64,000 bases of DNA from Kordiimonadales bacterium IMCC3096 (GTDB lineage: Bacteria; Pseudomonadota; Alphaproteobacteria; Minwuiales; Minwuiaceae), in contig CP018227.1 of the NCBI GenBank assembly GCA_016865035.1, positions 1,086,001-1,150,000 of the forward strand. The letters run 5' to 3'. The translations under genes were made by a program, and so were the position numbers. The notes under the pieces were generated by a model, which saw nothing but the letters and a program-made list of their open reading frames with translations, ran no database searches and was not told the origin of the DNA. Shown piece by piece: positions 25,055 through 34,086 of this stretch; the first letter of the stretch is position 1; each line of letters starts with the position of its first letter.

Positions 25055-26461
25055 TCAGCCGAACTTCGCGAGGAACTGCACGATCTTGCGAGTCCGGGCC
25101 GTGAACAGTTTCGGGGTGAAATACTGTCCGGCGGCCCGCTTGGAGACCTCACCCAGCGTCGGATAGGGCAGGATGGTGCCCGCGATGTCACCGATCTTCA
25201 GCCCCTTCGACACGGCGAGCGCCCAGAGACCGATCAGTTCGCCGGCATGGGCACCAACGATCCCGGCGCCGAGAATCCGGCCCTTCCTCGTCGTGATCAC
25301 CTTGACGAAGCCTGATCCCTGCCGCTCGGCGGAGGCACGGTCGTTCTCCGCGAAGGGCCAGCGCAGGATATTGATCTCCCCGTTCGCCTCCCGCGCCTGA
25401 TCCTCCTGCGCGCCGACCCAGGCCAGTTCGGGATCGGTATAGGTGACCCAGGGCACCGCATCCGTCTTCGCCTTCGCGGGCAGGCGGAACAGAATGTTGC
25501 GAATGACGATTCCGGCGTGATATCCCGCGACATGGGTGAACTGCAGCCCGCCCGCCACATCGCCGATGGCATAGACCCGGCGGTTGGTGCTGCGCAGCCG
25601 GGCATCGACCTGAATGCCCTTGCCCGAATGTTCGATCCCGGCCGCGTCCAGGTTCAGACGCTCCACATTCGCCTTCCGGCCCGCCGCGACCAGCAGATGA
25701 CTGCCCGCGATCCTCTCGCCCCCCTCCAGCACGATGACGGGGCCAGGCTCCACGGCCTCGATCTTCACGCCTTCGCGAATGTCGACGCCATCGTCGCGAA
25801 TGCGGCGCAGCGCGATGGCCGTCAGCTCCGGGTCATCCTTGCCGAAGGCGCGAAAGGCCTCCAGCACCGTGACCCGCGACCCGAGCCTGCGGTGCGCCTG
25901 CGCCATTTCCAGCCCGATGGGGCCACCGCCGATGATCAGCAGGTGCTCCGGCTGCTCCCGGTTGTCGAAGATGGTCTCATTGGTCAGATAGTGAACCGCA
26001 TCCAGCCCCGGGATCGGCGGTGCGACGGCGGAGGAGCCGGTGGCGATCACGAAGCGGCGGGCGCGGATGCGCTGCCCCCCGGCCTCCACCGTGCGCTCGT
26101 CGATGAACCGGGCCCAGTCGCGGATGACGGTGACACCCAGCCCCTCGAACCGTTCCTGGCTGTCCACCGGCGCAATCCCGTCGATGACATGGCGCACGTG
26201 ATCCGCGACCGCCGGGAAGTCTACTTTCGGCGCGGTGGCCGTGATGCCGAACGGTGCGGCCTGTGTCCAGGCGTGCGCGTGATGGCTGGCGGCCAGCAGC
26301 GCCTTGGACGGCACACAGCCATAGTTCAGGCAGTCGCCACCCATCTTCCCGCCCTCGATCAGGACGGTCGGTGCCCCCATCTGGGAGGCACCGGCGGCAA
26401 CGCTCAGACCGCCCGAGCCGCCGCCGATGACACAGATGTCGGTTTCCAGAATGTCGGACAT
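25055..26461 (-). CDS. Flavoprotein disulfide reductase (dihydrolipoamide/mercuric reductase-like)
   Basis: 468 residues from the ATG at 26461, with AGGAAC upstream; a longer in-frame start to 26590 would read through a repeat and is rejected. Visible are the FAD motif VIGGGSGGLS, the redox disulfide GGDCLNYGCVPSKAL, the NAD(P)H motif IGGGPIGLEMAQ and a late AIGDVAGG. The C-terminal dyad that in dihydrolipoamide dehydrogenase reads HPT-x-x-E is YPTLGE here, so the His base is missing, as in MerA-like relatives. There is no heavy-metal domain. Substrate not determined. Convergent with the panE-like gene. Confidence 0.85.
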   Translation of the reverse strand: MSDILETDICVIGGGSGGLSVAAGASQMGAPTVLIEGGKMGGDCLNYGCVPSKALLAASHHAHAWTQAAPFGITATAPKVDFPAVADHVRHVIDGIAPVDSQERFEGLGVTVIRDWARFIDERTVEAGGQRIRARRFVIATGSSAVAPPIPGLDAVHYLTNETIFDNREQPEHLLIIGGGPIGLEMAQAHRRLGSRVTVLEAFRAFGKDDPELTAIALRRIRDDGVDIREGVKIEAVEPGPVIVLEGGERIAGSHLLVAAGRKANVERLNLDAAGIEHSGKGIQVDARLRSTNRRVYAIGDVAGGLQFTHVAGYHAGIVIRNILFRLPAKAKTDAVPWVTYTDPELAWVGAQEDQAREANGEINILRWPFAENDRASAERQGSGFVKVITTRKGRILGAGIVGAHAGELIGLWALAVSKGLKIGDIAGTILPYPTLGEVSKRAAGQYFTPKLFTARTRKIVQFLAKFG

Positions 26462-26506
26462 GGTGCGATGGTTCCTGTTCGTGGCCGGGGGGATGGCTGT
26501 CCGCTG

Positions 26507-26587
26507 GCCGTTCCCCCCCTCTCCCGCCGGATTGCCCATTCGGAAGGATTCCATGGGCGAAGGGGACGGGGAGAGGGATGGAACGGT
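26507..26587. repeat. Long imperfect hairpin of the G/C-run repeat class
   Basis: Ends pair as CCGTTCC (26508-26514)/GGAACGG (26580-26586), and inside as CCCTCTCCC (26517-26525)/GGGAGAGGG (26569-26577). It sits between the flavoprotein gene and the rpmH promoter. Its C- and G-run style resembles the repeats at 11.4 and 51.5 kb, but the inner sequence differs. Confidence 0.6.
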
Positions 26588-26642
26588 CAACGATCAGCAT
26601 CAAACCTAGGATGCCTGTGGCCGAATTGCAGCCCCGGCGCGG

Positions 26643-26671
26643 TTGACTTGACCGTGAGGCCCACATATACA
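26643..26671 (+). promoter_or_regulatory. Sigma70-type promoter of the rpmH operon
   Basis: TTGACT (26643-26648), a 17-base spacer, then TATACA (26666-26671). It is 62 bases upstream of the rpmH start and is the best-matching promoter I found in the window. It would drive rpmH-rnpA-yidD-yidC-yihA and perhaps argB. Confidence 0.65.
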
Positions 26672-26733
26672 CCCCTTCTCTTGCCCCCGGCACGTGTCCG
26701 GGTCCCCATTCTGTTCGTACAGGAGAGCCTGTC

Positions 26734-26868
26734 GTGAAGCGTACATTCCAGCCGAGCAATCTCGTGCGCGCCCGCCGTCATGGCTTCCGCGCCCGCAAGG
26801 CCACCGTGGCCGGTCAGACCATTCTGCGCCGCCGTCGTTCCAAGGGCCGGAAGAAGCTGTCGGCCTGA
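26734..26868 (+). CDS. rpmH: 50S ribosomal protein L34
   Basis: 44 residues, starting with GTG at 26734 seven bases after AGGAGAG. The sequence begins MKRTFQPSN, continues [13 protein letters not shown], and ends [13 protein letters not shown], matching L34 throughout. It is a structural protein of the large subunit. First gene of the rpmH-rnpA-yidD-yidC-yihA block. Confidence 0.97.
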   Translation: MKRTFQPSNLVRARRHGFRARKATVAGQTILRRRRSKGRKKLSA

Positions 26869-26879
26869 GGCACGGCCAC

Positions 26880-27260
26880 GTGGAAGTCGGTCGTTTGAAA
26901 CGGCGGGCCGACTTCCTCAGGCTCGCACGCAAGGGGCGCCGCACCGCCGCCAAGGGTCTGGTGCTGCAGGCTGCCCCCATTCCGGTGGGTCCGGAGAGCA
27001 CCGATGAGACGGGCAACGCCATGGCGATCCGTATCGGTTTCACAGCATCCAAGAAGGTTGGCAACGCGGTCCGGCGCAACCGGGCCAAGCGTCGTCTGCG
27101 CGCGCTTGCGACCGATCAGCTTGTCCGCCAGGCACAGCCCGGCAATGACTATGTGCTGATCGCCCGCGCGGCGACGGTGGAACGAGACTTCGCCGATCTG
27201 ACCGACGATCTGCTGCACTCCCTAAAACGCCTGAAACTGCTGCGGGAGGGCACGGCATGA
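26880..27260 (+). CDS. rnpA: Ribonuclease P protein component
   Basis: About 126 residues. The start is taken as GTG 26880 ([12 protein letters not shown]); a TTG at 26895 (LKRRADF) is a near alternative. The RNR motif [14 protein letters not shown], which contacts the RNase P RNA, and the entry GFTASKKV are clear. With the catalytic RNA it trims tRNA 5' ends. It lies 11 bases after rpmH, and the stop overlaps the yidD start (ATGA). Confidence 0.95.
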   Translation: MEVGRLKRRADFLRLARKGRRTAAKGLVLQAAPIPVGPESTDETGNAMAIRIGFTASKKVGNAVRRNRAKRRLRALATDQLVRQAQPGNDYVLIARAATVERDFADLTDDLLHSLKRLKLLREGTA

Positions 27261-27529
27261 TGCTGCGCCGGATCGCGACAGTTCCCATCCGCTTCTACCA
27301 GTACGTCATCTCGCCCTGGCTGGGACCCAACTGCCGGTTTCAGCCCACCTGCTCCGCCTATGCCATCGAGGCGCTGGAGCGTCACGGCGTCCTGCGCGGC
27401 AGCTGGCTGGCGCTCCGGCGGCTGTCACGTTGTCACCCCCTTGGCGGTCATGGCTATGATCCTGTGCCGGAAACGCGTAAAAGCGCGGCAACCACGGCAC
27501 CTTCCAGCCATCTTTCCCGCCGCTCCTGA
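27257..27529 (+). CDS. yidD: Membrane protein insertion efficiency factor YidD
   Basis: 90 residues. The family core is intact: [27 protein letters not shown] with its Cys residues, and [15 protein letters not shown]. It is a small membrane-associated protein that assists YidC-dependent insertion. It overlaps rnpA by four bases and precedes yidC by 22 bases. Confidence 0.95.
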   Translation: MMLRRIATVPIRFYQYVISPWLGPNCRFQPTCSAYAIEALERHGVLRGSWLALRRLSRCHPLGGHGYDPVPETRKSAATTAPSSHLSRRS

Positions 27530-27551
27530 TCCCTGAAGTCGAGGCCCCCGC

Positions 27552-29300
27552 ATGTCCGAACAGCGCAATCTGATCCTGGCCATCGTGCTGTCAGTCGTGA
27601 TCCTGCTGGGATTCCAGACCCTGTTCCCGGGTGATCCGCCCCCGCCGCCGCCCATCGAGTCGCCTGCGGTCGGCACGCCCGGCAGCACCGGCGCGGCCAG
27701 CACGGTACCCGGGGTGTCCGCACCCGGCGCCAGCCTGCCTGGCACGGTGCCGACGGCAGGCGTGAACCGCGAGACCGCGATCGGGGCGGAGCAGCGTATC
27801 CGCATCAACACGCCGCGCCTGCACGGCTCGATCCGCCTGCGCGGCGGCTGGATCGACGATCTGACCCTGCCGGACTACCGCCAGACCACCGATCCGACAT
27901 CGCCGGAAATCGAGCTGCTGAACCCGCGCGACGCGGCCGATCCCTACTTCGTCGATTTCGGCTGGCTGAACGCCCTGGGCAGTTCCGCGGCCATGCCCAC
28001 GTCGGAGACGCCGTGGGTGGCGGACGGGGACACCCTCGCCCCCGGACAGCCCGTCACGCTGACCTGGGACAATGGCCAGGGCCTGACCTTCGTCCGTCGT
28101 TTCGAGATCGACCCGAACTACATGTTCACGGTGCAGCAGACGGTACGCAACAATTCCGGCCAGCCGGTCACGATGCATTCCTATGGCCGCATCAGCCGCC
28201 ATGGCACGCCGGAGACCAGCGGTTTCTACATCCTGCACGAGGGCATGCTGGGCGGCCTGCAGGACAAGGTGATGGAGGTCGACTACGACACCATCGCCGA
28301 AGACGGTGACATCAAGGAGCAGACCAAGGAAGGCTGGATCGGGTTCACCGACAAGTACTGGATGACGATGCTGATCCCCGACCGGGGAACCGCCTTCGAA
28401 GGGGCCTTCCGCCATACCTACGTGGGCGGCATCGACAAGTACCAGACCGACTTCCTGGCCGATCCGATCACGGTGGCTTCGGGCAGCGAGGTCACGCTGA
28501 CCAACCGCCTGTTTGCCGGCGCCAAGGAAGTGGACCTGATCAACGGCTATGCCGAGACACTGAAGATTCCGCTGTTCGAGAATGCCATCGACTGGGGCTG
28601 GTTCCCGTTCCTGACCAAGCCGCTGTTCATCGCCATCGACTTCTTCAACAGCCTGCTGGGCAATCTGGGTCTGGCGATCATCGCCACCACGATCATCATC
28701 AAGACCCTGTTCCTGCCGCTGGCCTACAAGTCCTACGTCTCCATGAACGCCATGAAGGAACTGCAGCCGGAAATGGTGAAGATCCGCGAACGCTATGGCG
28801 AGGACCGCCAGCGGATGCAGCAGGAGATGATGGGGCTCTACAAGAAGAACAAGGTGAATCCGGTTTCGGGCTGCGTGCCGATCCTGTTGCAGATCCCCGT
28901 GTTCTTCGCGCTCTACAAGGTGCTGTTCGTGACCATCGAGATGCGTCATGCGCCCTTCTATGGCTGGATCCAGGATCTCTCCGCACCTGATCCCACCAAT
29001 ATCTTCGAACTGTTTGGTCTGATCCCCTGGGATACCCCGGACCTGCTGCATCTCGGTATCTGGCCGATCCTGATGGGTGGCTCCATGTTCCTGCTGCAGA
29101 AGATGAACCCGACACCGCCGGACCCGATGCAGGCCCGGATCATGATGATGCTGCCGCTGGTGTTCACCTTCTTCCTGGCGCGTTTCCCGGCGGGTCTGGT
29201 GATCTACTGGACCGCCAACAACCTGCTCTCGATCCTGCAGCAGTATGTGATCAAGCGGCGGATGGCGAACCGGAAGAACCAGCCGGCCAAGAGCACCTGA
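27552..29300 (+). CDS. yidC: Membrane protein insertase YidC
   Basis: 582 residues, normal for the Gram-negative form. It has an N-terminal membrane anchor (LILAIVLSVVILLGFQTLF), a Pro/Gly-rich linker, a large periplasmic beta-sandwich domain to about residue 340, and the insertase core with five membrane segments from about 355 (LGLAIIATTIIIKTLFLPLA, SGCVPILLQIPVFFALYKVL, PAGLVIYWTANNLLSILQQY). The tail is short and basic. It inserts inner-membrane proteins alone or with SecYEG. Confidence 0.97.
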   Translation: MSEQRNLILAIVLSVVILLGFQTLFPGDPPPPPPIESPAVGTPGSTGAASTVPGVSAPGASLPGTVPTAGVNRETAIGAEQRIRINTPRLHGSIRLRGGWIDDLTLPDYRQTTDPTSPEIELLNPRDAADPYFVDFGWLNALGSSAAMPTSETPWVADGDTLAPGQPVTLTWDNGQGLTFVRRFEIDPNYMFTVQQTVRNNSGQPVTMHSYGRISRHGTPETSGFYILHEGMLGGLQDKVMEVDYDTIAEDGDIKEQTKEGWIGFTDKYWMTMLIPDRGTAFEGAFRHTYVGGIDKYQTDFLADPITVASGSEVTLTNRLFAGAKEVDLINGYAETLKIPLFENAIDWGWFPFLTKPLFIAIDFFNSLLGNLGLAIIATTIIIKTLFLPLAYKSYVSMNAMKELQPEMVKIRERYGEDRQRMQQEMMGLYKKNKVNPVSGCVPILLQIPVFFALYKVLFVTIEMRHAPFYGWIQDLSAPDPTNIFELFGLIPWDTPDLLHLGIWPILMGGSMFLLQKMNPTPPDPMQARIMMMLPLVFTFFLARFPAGLVIYWTANNLLSILQQYVIKRRMANRKNQPAKST

Positions 29301-29321
29301 CGCCCGGAAGGGACTCGCGGC

Positions 29322-29969
29322 ATGATGGATCCGGAGCCGGATATCGAGGCGGGGCGCAAGCTCTTCGCGGGCGATTGCACCTTCCTGAAGGGCGTGGTCG
29401 CGCTGGAGCACCTGCCTCCGCCCGACATGCCGGAAGTGGCCTTCATCGGACGCTCCAACGTCGGCAAGTCCAGCCTGGTGAATGCGCTGACCGGACGGAA
29501 GGCGCTGGCGCGCACGTCGAACACGCCGGGCCGGACACAGGAACTGAACTTCTTCGATCTGGGTGGACGGCTGATGCTTGTCGACCTGCCCGGCTATGGC
29601 TTCGCCAAGGCGCCGAAACCGGCGGTCGAGGCCTGGACCCGGCTGATCCGGCGCTACCTTCAGGGCCGTCCGAACCTGACGCGGGTCAACCTGCTGATCG
29701 ACTCCCGCCACGGCATCAAGCCGCCGGACGAGGATTTCATGAGCATGCTGGACAAGTCGGCGGTGGTGTTTCAGGTCATCCTGACCAAGGCCGACAAGCT
29801 GAAGACCACCCAGCAGGAACGGGTCTTCGAGGCAACGCGGAAGGGCCTGGAGAAGCACGTGGCCGCCTATCCGAAACAGTTCCTGACCAGCGCCGAGAAG
29901 GGCACCGGCATCGCCGAGCTGCGCGCCGAGCTTGAACGTCTGGCGACGCAACAGTCCGCCGGGCTATAA
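29322..29969 (+). CDS. yihA: Ribosome biogenesis GTPase YihA/YsxC (EngB)
   Basis: 215 residues. The GTPase motifs are visible: G1 GRSNVGKSS, G2 region SNTPGRTQ, G3 DLPGYGFA, G4 TKADK and G5 SAEKGTG. It acts in late 50S subunit assembly. It lies 21 bases behind yidC in the usual alphaproteobacterial order. Confidence 0.96.
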   Translation: MMDPEPDIEAGRKLFAGDCTFLKGVVALEHLPPPDMPEVAFIGRSNVGKSSLVNALTGRKALARTSNTPGRTQELNFFDLGGRLMLVDLPGYGFAKAPKPAVEAWTRLIRRYLQGRPNLTRVNLLIDSRHGIKPPDEDFMSMLDKSAVVFQVILTKADKLKTTQQERVFEATRKGLEKHVAAYPKQFLTSAEKGTGIAELRAELERLATQQSAGL

Positions 29970-30003
29970 CAGGGATCGATTCGAGGCGATTGGGAGGAAG
30001 TTC

Positions 30004-30912
30004 GTGGACGACGAACTGATGAAGAAGGCCGCGACGCTGCAGGAAGCCCTGCCGTATCTGAAACGCTTCGCCGGCGAGGTCTTTGTCGTCAAGTATGGCG
30101 GCCATGCCATGGGCGACGAAGCGCTTTCCAAGGCATTCGCCCGCAACATCGTGCTGCTGAAGCAGGTCGGCATCCATCCAGTCATCGTTCACGGCGGCGG
30201 CCCGCAGATCGGGGCCATGCTTGACCGGCTGAAGATCCAGAGTGAGTTCGTCGACGGCCTGCGGGTCACCGACCGCGCCACTGTCGATATCGTCGAGATG
30301 GTGCTCTCCGGCTCCATCAACAAGCAGATCGTCACCGCCATCCAGCAGGAAGGCGGCATGGCCATCGGCCTGTCGGGCAAGGACGGTGGTCTGATTCAGG
30401 CACGCAAGCTGAACCGGTCACGCCGCGATCCCGATTCCAACATCGAACGGATCCTCGACCTGGGTTTCGTGGGAGAGCCGCGCACCATCAACCCCGACAT
30501 CTTCAACGCCATCGATCTGGACTCGGTGATCCCCGTGATCGCGCCGATCGGTGTCGGCAAGAAAGGCGAAACCTTCAACATCAATGCCGACTCGGCAGCA
30601 GGCGCCATCGCCTCCGCCCTTTCGGCCGCGAAGCTGATCATGCTGACGGATGTGGCCGGGGTGCTGGACAGGGACAAGAAGCTGGTGCAGGTGCTGACCC
30701 CGCGCGATGTGCTGGTGCTGCGCGGTCAGGGCGTCATCACGGGTGGCATGATCCCGAAGATCGAGACCTGCCTGGACGCCATCCGCAATGGCGTCGGATC
30801 AGCAACCATTCTGGATGGCCGCATCCCCAACGTGGTGTTGCTGGAAACCTTCACCGAGCATGGCGTCGGCACAATGATCCGCCGCGACGAGGCCGCGGAA
30901 GACGAGGACTAG
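30004..30912 (+). CDS. argB: Acetylglutamate kinase
   Basis: 302 residues starting at GTG 30004, three bases after GGGAGGAAG; an earlier frame start at 29932 lies inside yihA and is rejected. The amino-acid kinase motifs are present: VVKYGGHAM, HGGGPQIG, the substrate loop LRVTD and the C-terminal NADSAAGAIA...KLIMLTDVAGV. It phosphorylates N-acetylglutamate in arginine synthesis. The residues near the N-terminus (ELMKKAATLQEALPYL) suggest an arginine-sensitive hexameric form, but this is inference. Confidence 0.95.
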   Translation: MDDELMKKAATLQEALPYLKRFAGEVFVVKYGGHAMGDEALSKAFARNIVLLKQVGIHPVIVHGGGPQIGAMLDRLKIQSEFVDGLRVTDRATVDIVEMVLSGSINKQIVTAIQQEGGMAIGLSGKDGGLIQARKLNRSRRDPDSNIERILDLGFVGEPRTINPDIFNAIDLDSVIPVIAPIGVGKKGETFNINADSAAGAIASALSAAKLIMLTDVAGVLDRDKKLVQVLTPRDVLVLRGQGVITGGMIPKIETCLDAIRNGVGSATILDGRIPNVVLLETFTEHGVGTMIRRDEAAEDED

Positions 30913-30954
30913 ACCGCAGGGCCTGCTGGCGGACGTCAACCCGGCACGCTGGGC

Positions 30955-31076
30955 ACCCGGGTCGAGCCCGGGTACGGCGTCCGTGGGGTGGTGGCGCAGG
31001 TTTGCAATGCTTCCCCCCAGCCGCTCGCGGACCTGATCCGCGAGCCCGGTCTCCGGCCTGCATGCCGAAGACCGGG
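30955..31076. repeat. Cluster of three hairpins between convergent argB and GST genes
   Basis: Perfect stems are ACCCGGG-tcgag-CCCGGGT (30955-30973), GCTCGCGGA-cctga-TCCGCGAGC (31023-31045), and CCCGGTCT (31045-31052)/AGACCGGG (31069-31076). No T-run follows any stem, so they look more like REP-type repeat elements than simple intrinsic terminators. They may still act as a bidirectional transcription block. Confidence 0.6.
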
Positions 31077-31084
31077 TCGTGTGG

Positions 31085-31708
31085 TCAGGCAAAGGCGTAG
31101 GTGCCGCCCTTTTCCAGCGCGGTCTGCCAGGCCGGACGCTTGTGCAGGCTGGCGATCCAGCGGTCGACATTGGGGAACGTGCCGCGCTTGCCGAAGGGGC
31201 CGAGGATCTCGCCGACGAAACTGAGGTTGATGTCCGCACCGGTCAGGCTGTCGCCGACCAGGAACTCGCGCCCCTCGAGGTGGCGATTGATATAGCCGAC
31301 ATGATTGGCGATCTCGCTCTCGATGCGCGGATGCAGCGGTGCGCCCGCCTCTCCGAGCCGACCGACGTACATGAACAGCATCAGCGGCAGCATGGCCGAG
31401 CCTTCCGCGTACTGCAGCCACTGCACATAGGTGTCGTAGTCGGCGGTCGACGGATCGGGTTGCAGCCTGCCGCCGCCATGGCGACGGATCACATAGTCGA
31501 TGATCGCGCCGGATTCGATGATGGTCTGGTCACCATCGGTGAGCACCGGCGACTTGCCCAGCGGATGCACTGCGATCAGTTCCGGCGGGGCGAGGTTGGT
31601 TTCGGCGTTGCGCTGATACTTCTTCAGTTCGTAGTCGAGGCCCAGTTCCTCCATCAGCCACAGAATGCGCTGGGAACGGGAATTGTTCAGGTGATGCACG
31701 GTCAGCAT
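31085..31708 (-). CDS. Glutathione S-transferase
   Basis: 207 residues. The N-terminal thioredoxin-like domain starts MLTVHHLNNSRSQRILW, with the Ser at the usual activating position (NSRSQR), and has the cis-Pro/glutathione segment KSPVLTDGDQTIIESGAII. The C-terminal helical domain ends with the N-capping motif SLTGADINLS. It conjugates or reduces electrophiles in the cytosol; class and substrate cannot be told. It is convergent with argB and lies 38 bases downstream of folC on the same strand. Confidence 0.9.
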   Translation of the reverse strand: MLTVHHLNNSRSQRILWLMEELGLDYELKKYQRNAETNLAPPELIAVHPLGKSPVLTDGDQTIIESGAIIDYVIRRHGGGRLQPDPSTADYDTYVQWLQYAEGSAMLPLMLFMYVGRLGEAGAPLHPRIESEIANHVGYINRHLEGREFLVGDSLTGADINLSFVGEILGPFGKRGTFPNVDRWIASLHKRPAWQTALEKGGTYAFA

Positions 31709-31746
31709 AGGGGTGTCCTTGTTCCTGTCTTTCGGGGCACGGTAGT

Positions 31747-33030
31747 TCAGCAGGGTGGCAATGTCTGCAATACCTCGCCCACCAGGTACAACGATCCCGT
31801 GATCAGCACCTGGCGGCGCGGATCGCTCTGTTCCAGCGCCTGCTGCCAGTCCGGCGCGTGCCTTCCCGACAGACCGAGATCACGCGCGATCGCTGCAATC
31901 TTTTCGGGGGCGGTTGGCGTGCCGACGGCATATACGGGCTGGTGCTGGATCGGGACACCGATGACTGTGGGATCGAGGTGCGCGAAGGCACTGAGGAACG
32001 GGGCCACGGGTCGGTTGTCCAGGATGCCGACGATCAGGGTAAGCGGCTGTGAGGGCATGGCGGCCAGCGCCGCCGCAGCCGCCTCGGCCGCGTGAACATT
32101 GTGTCCCCCATCCACCCAGATCCGGCGGGACGCGTCGGGATGCCGGACCTGATGGAAACGCGCAGACAGCCGGACGTCGGCAATTGCCGCCACGGTCTCG
32201 CTGTCCGGCGCCCTGACGGCAGGCGCCCGCCTGGCCAGCACCTCCATCACCGCGACCGCCTGGGCCGCATTCTGCCACTGGTGCTGTCCGGTCAGTCCCG
32301 GACGTGGCAGGACCAGGTCCGACTCACCTGCGTAGGCACCGCTCTCCCCATCGATGGACCAGTCCCGGCCCGCCAGATGCAGGGGACAGCCGAGCGCCCT
32401 TGTGGCCGCATGGGCGACCGCGATGGCATCAACGTCCTGCGGGTTGGCAACCACAGGCACACCGGCCCGGAAGATACCCGCCTTCTCCCGCGCGATACTG
32501 GTCGTGTCGGGGCCGAGAAACGCCTGATGATCCAGGGCAACCGGGGTCATGACGCTGACGCAGACATCCGGCACGGTATTGGTGCAGTCCAGCCGCCCCC
32601 CCATGCCACATTCCAGCAGCAGCACGTCAGCCGGGGACTCCGCAAAGCAGAGGAAGGCCGCTGCGGTCATGGCCTCGAAGACGGGGAGCGGGGCGCCGTC
32701 ATTCACGTCGGCGACCCGTGTCAGCGCCTGCGCATAGACCGCATCGGCAATCTCGCCGTCAGGCAGCAGCACCTGCTCCGTGGGGCGGGACAGATAGGGC
32801 GAGATATAGCGCTGAACCCGCAAGCCCTGCCGCGACAGCATGGCGTTCAGGCAGGCAACGACCGAACCCTTGCCGTTGGTGCCGGTGATATGGACAACAG
32901 GCGGCAAGCGCCGGTGCGGTGCGCCCAGCCGTTCCAGAAGTGTCGGCAGACGCTCCAGATCGAGTTCCATCCGACGCGCGCCCAGGCGGGTGATCCGGTC
33001 CAGTGCGGCGTCGGTCAGGGGCGTTCTCAC
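31747..33030 (-). CDS. folC: Folylpolyglutamate/dihydrofolate synthase
   Basis: 427 residues starting at GTG 33030, whose last two bases overlap the accD stop (GTGA). Features of the Mur-ligase type fold are ITGTNGKGS (P-loop), LLECGMGGRLD, TPVALDHQAFLG and WVDGGHNVHA in the C-terminal domain. It adds glutamate to dihydropteroate and folates. Last gene of the pyrF-trpF-trpB-trpA-accD-folC block. Confidence 0.95.
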   Translation of the reverse strand: MRTPLTDAALDRITRLGARRMELDLERLPTLLERLGAPHRRLPPVVHITGTNGKGSVVACLNAMLSRQGLRVQRYISPYLSRPTEQVLLPDGEIADAVYAQALTRVADVNDGAPLPVFEAMTAAAFLCFAESPADVLLLECGMGGRLDCTNTVPDVCVSVMTPVALDHQAFLGPDTTSIAREKAGIFRAGVPVVANPQDVDAIAVAHAATRALGCPLHLAGRDWSIDGESGAYAGESDLVLPRPGLTGQHQWQNAAQAVAVMEVLARRAPAVRAPDSETVAAIADVRLSARFHQVRHPDASRRIWVDGGHNVHAAEAAAAALAAMPSQPLTLIVGILDNRPVAPFLSAFAHLDPTVIGVPIQHQPVYAVGTPTAPEKIAAIARDLGLSGRHAPDWQQALEQSDPRRQVLITGSLYLVGEVLQTLPPC

Positions 33031-34007
33031 GATGACTTCTCAGGTACCTCCCCGGCGTCATCTTCCGCGCTGTCCGGCTCCGTGTTCATCAGTTCGGAGT
33101 CAGCATCAGGCTCGGGAATCACCACAGGCTCCGGCGGCGGCAGGGACGCAGGTGGCGCCACCACCGGTTCCCGCATCAGCGAAAGGATGCGACCCAGCGT
33201 GTCCGCCAGTTCATGGCGATGCACCACCATGTCCACCATGCCGTGCTCCAGCAGATACTCCGCCCGCTGAAACCCGTCCGGCAACTGCTCCCGAATCGTC
33301 TGTTCGATCACCCGTGGCCCGGCGAACCCGATAAGCGCGCCCGGTTCGGCAATCGCCACGTCCCCGATCATCGCGAAGGACGCGGTCGTGCCCCCCGTGG
33401 TCGGATCCGTCAGCACGCTGATGTAGGGCAGGCCCTTTTCCTTCAGCCGCTGGATCGCGACCGTGGTGCGGGGCATCTGCATCAGGGACAATATCCCCTC
33501 CTGCATCCGCATGCCGCCCGATGCCGCACAGACGATCAGGGCCGCATCTTCCTGCACGGCCCGTTCCGCCGCCGCGACAATCGCCTCCCCTTCGCCCGGG
33601 GAAACGGAGCCGCCCATGAAGAAGAAGTTCTGCGCCGCAACCACGACCGACTGGCCACCGATGCGGCCCAGACCGGCCTCCACCGCGAAGTCGGCTTCCG
33701 CCGCGCTGCGGGCATCCTTGATCTGGTCCGGATAGCGCCGGGAATCCTTGAACTTCAGCGGATCCATCGGCGGTTGCGGCGTCTTCAGCCGCTCGAACAC
33801 GCCATCATCGAACAGAAGCTCCAGCCGCTGGGACGCGGTGAGACGCATGTGGTGGTCGCAGTGCGGGCAGACCCTGAAGCTCTGCTCAAGGTCACGATGG
33901 AACACCATCTGCCCGCAGGCGCGGCATTTCTCCCAGAGATTGTCCGGGCCATCCTTGCGGCGGCCCAGACCAATCTTGGGCAGGACACGGTTGGTCAGCC
34001 AACTCAT
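33027..34007 (-). CDS. accD: Acetyl-CoA carboxylase carboxyltransferase subunit beta
   Basis: 326 residues. The N-terminal zinc ribbon has four Cys (CRACGQMVF and CPHCDHH). The crotonase-like core includes GGSVSPGEGEAIVAA, ASGGMRMQEG and PTTGGTTASFAM. It transfers carboxyl from biotin to acetyl-CoA to start fatty-acid synthesis, with AccA encoded elsewhere. The last 50 or so residues form a Pro/Glu/Asp-rich tail (PPPEPVVIPEPDADSE) that extends beyond the conserved fold. Confidence 0.96.
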   Translation of the reverse strand: MSWLTNRVLPKIGLGRRKDGPDNLWEKCRACGQMVFHRDLEQSFRVCPHCDHHMRLTASQRLELLFDDGVFERLKTPQPPMDPLKFKDSRRYPDQIKDARSAAEADFAVEAGLGRIGGQSVVVAAQNFFFMGGSVSPGEGEAIVAAAERAVQEDAALIVCAASGGMRMQEGILSLMQMPRTTVAIQRLKEKGLPYISVLTDPTTGGTTASFAMIGDVAIAEPGALIGFAGPRVIEQTIREQLPDGFQRAEYLLEHGMVDMVVHRHELADTLGRILSLMREPVVAPPASLPPPEPVVIPEPDADSELMNTEPDSAEDDAGEVPEKSS

Positions 34008-34086
34008 GCGGCAACGCCCTCCCGATAGGGACCATTGTTGCTCAAGGGGATACCTCCGTTAGATCCATGTCCAGGACAGACACCCG

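Noticed and set aside
26462-26590. Longer start for the flavoprotein disulfide reductase
   Set aside because: It would place the gene start inside the G/C-run repeat; the ATG at 26461 begins right before the FAD motif with a good ribosome site.
31045-31076. Intrinsic terminator of argB
   Set aside because: The stem is strong, but there is no T-run on either strand, so it is recorded as a repeat hairpin, not a proven terminator.
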